The notes under the pieces were generated by a model. The model was not told the origin of the DNA. It worked only from the letters and a program-made list of their open reading frames with translations, and did no database searches. The translations under genes were made by a program, and so were the position numbers. Below are positions 60,967 through 64,000 of a DNA stretch of 64,000 bases, piece by piece (position 1 is the first letter of the stretch; each line of letters begins with the position of its first letter). The stretch is from Pseudomonas fluorescens. Its GTDB lineage: Bacteria > Pseudomonadota > Gammaproteobacteria > Pseudomonadales > Pseudomonadaceae. The stretch spans positions 310,001-374,000 of the forward strand of contig NZ_MOBX01000016.1 of the NCBI RefSeq assembly GCF_003732425.1, read 5' to 3'.

Positions 60967-62190
60967 TCAGGGTTTGGCGAGGGCCGGAAGATCCCCGGTC
61001 AACCCGAGAGCTTCACGCACAAAAAGAGCCTTCGCCTCCGGCATCTGTTCAACCAGCTTCAACCCGGCATTACGCAGCCAGCGCACCGGCAACGGATCAG
61101 CCTGGAACAACCGCTCAAAGCCCTCCATCGCCGCCATCAGCGCCAGGTTGTGCGGCATGCGCCGGCGCTCGTAACGGCTCAGCACTTTCACATCCGCCAA
61201 ACGCTCACCGCGCTCGGCCGCCTGCAACAGCACTTCCGCCAACACCGCCGCATCAAGGAAACCCAGGTTGACACCCTGCCCCGCCAACGGGTGAATGGTA
61301 TGCGCCGCATCACCGATCAACGCCAGGCCTTCAGCCACGTAACGTTTGGCATGACGCTGACGCAGTGGCACGCACAGTCGCGGATCGGCACTGATCACTT
61401 CGCCGAGGCGACCTTCAAAGGCGCGCTCCAGCTCACGGCAGAAATCCGCTTCTTGCAGCGCCATCAAGCGCTCGGCTTCGCTCGGCGTGGTCGACCAGAC
61501 GATCGAACACCAATCCTGTTGCCCGTCACGCTCCAGCGGCAGAAACGCCAACGGCCCGTGATCGGTGAAACGCTGCCAGGCGGTCATCTGGTGCGGTTTG
61601 CTGCTGCGCACGCTGGTGACGATGGCGTGGTGCATGTAATCCCACTCGCGCGTGGCCATCCCGGTGAGGCGGCGAACCGCCGAATTGGCACCATCTGCCG
61701 CGATCACCAACGGCGCGCGCAACTGACGACCATCGGCCAGCGTCAGCAGCCAGTCATCGCCGGAGCGGCGCATCTGTTCCAGCCGCGCATTAGCGAGCAT
61801 GCCCAAATCGCAATCGTGCAAACGGTCGAGCAAGGCATCCTGTACCACACGGTTTTCGACGATATGACCGAGCACATCGGCATGCACGCTGCTCGCCGAG
61901 AAATGAATCTGCCCGGTGCCGCTGCCATCCCAGACGTGCATGTCGGTGTACGGGCTGCTGCGGCGCTTGGCGATGCCGTCCCACACGCCGAGGCGTTCGA
62001 GGATGCGTTGGCTGGCGGCCGACAAGGCGCTCACACGCGGTTCGAATGCCGCATCGACATCGAAGGGTTTGACGCTCAACGGGCTACCGTCGAGCAGCAG
62101 GACTTCCAGCCCGCTGTCCTGCAACGCCAACGCCAGGGCGCTGCCGACCATTCCGGCTCCGACAATCAGCAGATCTGCGCGCATTTCCAT
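60967..62190 (-). CDS. ubiI: FAD-dependent ubiquinone hydroxylase, UbiI/VisC type
   Basis: The 407-residue flavoprotein adds a ring hydroxyl in ubiquinone synthesis, C5 by family. It starts with the FAD-binding LLIVGAGMVGSALALALQDSG, has ADGANSAVRRLTGM in the middle, and ALIGDAAHTIHPLAGQGVNLGFLDA near residue 290, the UbiH/UbiI/VisC signature. It starts 3 bp after the DUF4442 stop, in an operon with ubiH. UbiI rather than UbiH is called by its second place in the operon, as in P. aeruginosa. Confidence 0.88.
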   Translation of the reverse strand: MEMRADLLIVGAGMVGSALALALQDSGLEVLLLDGSPLSVKPFDVDAAFEPRVSALSAASQRILERLGVWDGIAKRRSSPYTDMHVWDGSGTGQIHFSASSVHADVLGHIVENRVVQDALLDRLHDCDLGMLANARLEQMRRSGDDWLLTLADGRQLRAPLVIAADGANSAVRRLTGMATREWDYMHHAIVTSVRSSKPHQMTAWQRFTDHGPLAFLPLERDGQQDWCSIVWSTTPSEAERLMALQEADFCRELERAFEGRLGEVISADPRLCVPLRQRHAKRYVAEGLALIGDAAHTIHPLAGQGVNLGFLDAAVLAEVLLQAAERGERLADVKVLSRYERRRMPHNLALMAAMEGFERLFQADPLPVRWLRNAGLKLVEQMPEAKALFVREALGLTGDLPALAKP

Positions 62191-62193
62191 GCT

Positions 62194-62679
62194 TTAAGCC
62201 TGTCTCGCTTGCGGCTTGAGCCGCACGTAAAGGGTTTTACCGACCCGCGCCACGAGGTTGCCGGCGCCGTCATGAATGTCGACCTGCAACTGCGGCAGGT
62301 ATTTCTCGCCATCGGCGGTTTGCCGGCGAATCTCGGCGAGCAGTGTCTCGTCGATGCTGAACCGGGCGAACACCGGGCCTTTGCCCGGCGCAATAAAGTC
62401 GATGTCAGCGGCTTTGTCCCAGACGATGTAGCGCGAACCGAGGTTTTCCATGAGCATCAGCATGAAGAACGGATCGACCATCGAATACAGGCTGCCGCCA
62501 AACTGGGTGCCGACATAGTTCCGGTTGTACCAGCCCAACCCCATCGACACCTGAACGTCGCGGAAGTCATCGCTGATATGCCGAACCCGAACACCGGCGC
62601 CAAGGTACGGCGGGTAGAACGTCATCACCCAGCGCATCAGTCGCGCCTTGCCGAATGTTGCGGTCAGCCACTTAAGCAT
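62194..62679 (-). CDS. DUF4442 hot-dog-like protein
   Basis: The 161-residue protein (ATG 62679, overlapping the ubiH stop by 8 bases) matches DUF4442: RWVMTFYPPYLGAGVRVRHISDDFRDVQVSMGLGWYNRNYVGTQFGGSLYSMVDPFFMLM. The family has the hot-dog fold of thioesterases such as PaaI, with the conserved FGGSLYSMVDPF helix, but its reaction is unknown. An earlier ATG at 62715 is unlikely. Lying between two ubiquinone hydroxylases, it may act on or bind an acyl or quinone intermediate; this is inference. Confidence 0.82.
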   Translation of the reverse strand: MLKWLTATFGKARLMRWVMTFYPPYLGAGVRVRHISDDFRDVQVSMGLGWYNRNYVGTQFGGSLYSMVDPFFMLMLMENLGSRYIVWDKAADIDFIAPGKGPVFARFSIDETLLAEIRRQTADGEKYLPQLQVDIHDGAGNLVARVGKTLYVRLKPQARQA

Positions 62680-63859
62680 CCGGTCGGGTTCCCAGACCCA
62701 TCGCCTGACGGGCAAACCAGCGCTTGGCCGGCGGCAACAGATCGAGACCGAGCAGGCCGATGTTACGCCCCAGCGAAACCAGCGGCTGGGTGCTGCCGAA
62801 CAGGCGCGTGACCTGATCGGAGAAACCGACGGTCAGGTCCTGATCGAGTCGCTGACGCTCGCGATACGCCTGCAAGGTGGCGAAGTCGCCCAGCGGTTTA
62901 TCGCTGGCCAACAGTGCAGCGGCCAAGGCATCGGCATCACGCAACGACAGATTGAAACCCTGCCCGGCAATCGGATGCAGGCTATGCGCGGCGTTGCCGA
63001 GCACGGCCAGATGCGAACGTACTTGTTCTTCGGCCTCGACCAGCGTCAGCGGATAAAGATGCCGTGCGCCAACCTGTTTCAACGTGCCGAGGCGATAACC
63101 GAATACGCCCTGCAATTCGCTGAGGAAATCGCGCTCGCTCAAATCCGCCAGACGCTGCGCGTCCATTCCCAGACGGGTCCAGACCAGTGCGCAGCGGTTG
63201 TCCGGCAGCGGCAGCAGCGCCATCGGCCCTTCGTCGGTGAAACGCTCGAAGGCCATGCCGTTGTGCGCTTCGCTCGGGGTGATGTTGGCGATCAGCGCGC
63301 TCTGGTTGTACGGGCGCTTGCGCACGTTGATGCCCAACTGTTCGCGCAGCCCGGAGCGACCGCCATCGGCGAGCACCGCGAGGTCGCATTCAAGAGTGGT
63401 TTCATCGTTGAGGGTCAGGCGATAGCCGTCGGGCAGCGGTTCCATGCGCGTGACTTCCGCCGGGCAGCGCCAGCTGATCACGTCTTTGTCGATGTGCTGC
63501 CACAGGCACTGGCCGAGCCAGGCGTTTTCCACCACGTAACCCAAAGCCGGTACGCCTTCTTCCATCGCCGACAAACGCGCGGTGGAGAAGCGGCCACGAT
63601 CAGAGACGTGAATCTGCTTGATCGGCTCGGCGCGACGGGAGATTTCCTGCCACACGCCCAGCCGTTGATAAATCTGCCGCGAACCGAAGGACAGCGCCGA
63701 CGAACGTGCGTCGTAGCTCGGCTGCCAACTGTCGCCCGGAGCGAACGGCTCGATCAGGACGATCTTCCAGCCTCTCGCCTTGGCGCCGGCCTGCAGGGCC
63801 AACGCCAGACTGGCGCCGACCAGACCGCCACCGATAATTGCCAGATTGACTCGACTCAT
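62672..63859 (-). CDS. ubiH: 2-polyprenyl-6-methoxyphenol hydroxylase UbiH
   Basis: The 395-residue FAD monooxygenase hydroxylates the C6 position in ubiquinone synthesis, by family. LAIIGGGLVGASLALALQAG binds FAD, LADGGRSGLREQLGI follows, and LGNAAHSLHPIAGQGFNLSLRDADAL is the signature. The ATG overlaps the pepP stop by ATGA, and its stop overlaps the DUF4442 start, so all are coupled. Length is normal. Confidence 0.95.
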   Translation of the reverse strand: MSRVNLAIIGGGLVGASLALALQAGAKARGWKIVLIEPFAPGDSWQPSYDARSSALSFGSRQIYQRLGVWQEISRRAEPIKQIHVSDRGRFSTARLSAMEEGVPALGYVVENAWLGQCLWQHIDKDVISWRCPAEVTRMEPLPDGYRLTLNDETTLECDLAVLADGGRSGLREQLGINVRKRPYNQSALIANITPSEAHNGMAFERFTDEGPMALLPLPDNRCALVWTRLGMDAQRLADLSERDFLSELQGVFGYRLGTLKQVGARHLYPLTLVEAEEQVRSHLAVLGNAAHSLHPIAGQGFNLSLRDADALAAALLASDKPLGDFATLQAYRERQRLDQDLTVGFSDQVTRLFGSTQPLVSLGRNIGLLGLDLLPPAKRWFARQAMGLGTRPDA

Positions 63860-64000
63860 GCCGCGTGTGTCCTTGCTTGCGCCATCAGCGCTTCGATTTC
63901 AGCGACGGTTTTCGGCACGCCGCTGGTGAGGATTTCACAACCGGTTTTGGTCACCACCACGTCGTCCTCGATGCGTACGCCAATGCCGCGCCATTTCTTC
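63856..64000 (-). CDS. pepP: Xaa-Pro aminopeptidase, C-terminal end only
   Basis: The last 47 or so codons are visible, running off the window: KWRGIGVRIEDDVVVT, GCEILTSGVPKTVAEIEALM and the stop at 63856-63858. WRGIGVRIEDDV is the final metal-site segment of the pita-bread metallopeptidases such as PepP, with its Glu ligand. It removes an N-terminal residue before proline in the cytoplasm. It heads the ubiH operon as in other pseudomonads. Confidence 0.9.
   Translation of the reverse strand, partial: KKWRGIGVRIEDDVVVTKTGCEILTSGVPKTVAEIEALMAQARTHAA

Noticed and set aside
62680..62715. Earlier ATG (62715) for the DUF4442 gene
   Set aside because: It would overlap ubiH by 44 bases and add residues unlike the family; the ATG at 62679 fits.

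Overview
The window is chromosomal DNA from a fluorescent Pseudomonas, most like the P. fluorescens/P. koreensis group. The evidence is high GC content, dense short intergenic repeats of the Pseudomonas REP/REPIN type (the GCGAGCAGGCTCGCTCCCACA and GTGGCGAGGGAGCTTGCTCCCGC families), and gene order. By recollection, the order matches P. aeruginosa PAO1 blocks around PA0337-PA0296 (ptsP, rppH, HAD, ilvA, rpiA, serA, HacB-type acylase, spu), PA344x (ssu/lsfA) and PA5204-PA5224 (argA, argE, gcv, hit, ubi, pepP). I see no insertion sequence, prophage, integrase, CRISPR array, tRNA or rRNA.

Layout. 1-5.5 kb: the 5' part of a TSUP exporter, an NRDE protein, a MITE-like element with four tandem 40-bp units, ptsP, rppH and a HAD phosphatase. 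5.5-14.4 kb: a DUF2269 protein, ilvA, rpiA, two tandem SdiA-regulated-domain paralogues, a FAH-family enzyme, and a D-2-hydroxyglutarate-type dehydrogenase divergent from serA. 14.4-24 kb: mostly small exported or poorly characterised proteins (DUF4399, a solute-binding protein, DUF523, a 2OG-Fe(II) oxygenase, DUF2059, an alpha/beta hydrolase, a thioredoxin-like DUF6436 protein), a large Ntn-hydrolase acylase, and a GlxA-type regulator divergent from an HD-domain enzyme.

24-34.6 kb is the polyamine locus: spuB-C-D-E-F-G-H on the minus strand and spuI on the plus strand. Between them lies a decayed remnant of spuA. The genes import putrescine and spermidine, gamma-glutamylate polyamines and transaminate putrescine. 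35.7-41.4 kb is the sulfonate-sulfur locus ssuE-A-D-C-B-F with the 1-Cys peroxiredoxin lsfA. 41.7-44.8 kb holds two tandem OprD-family porins with near-identical leader segments.

45.4-50.7 kb: argA, argE, a CYTH-CHAD protein, and an Lrp-type regulator divergent from a small IlvM-like ACT protein. 50.8-53 kb: an orphan GspE/PulE ATPase followed by a DUF2388 protein. 53-60.7 kb: glycine cleavage genes gcvT, gcvH and gcvP, and an iron ABC importer with a candidate Fur box. 60.9-64 kb: the end of pepP, then ubiH, a DUF4442 gene and ubiI, tightly overlapping.

No wholly novel multi-gene defence or mobile system is evident. The best candidates for something undescribed are the spuA remnant, the GlxA/HD divergent pair, the orphan GspE/DUF2388 pair, the Lrp/ACT-like pair, the tandem-repeat MITE, and three Hfq/Crc-like A-rich motifs in front of amine-uptake, amine-catabolism and porin genes.
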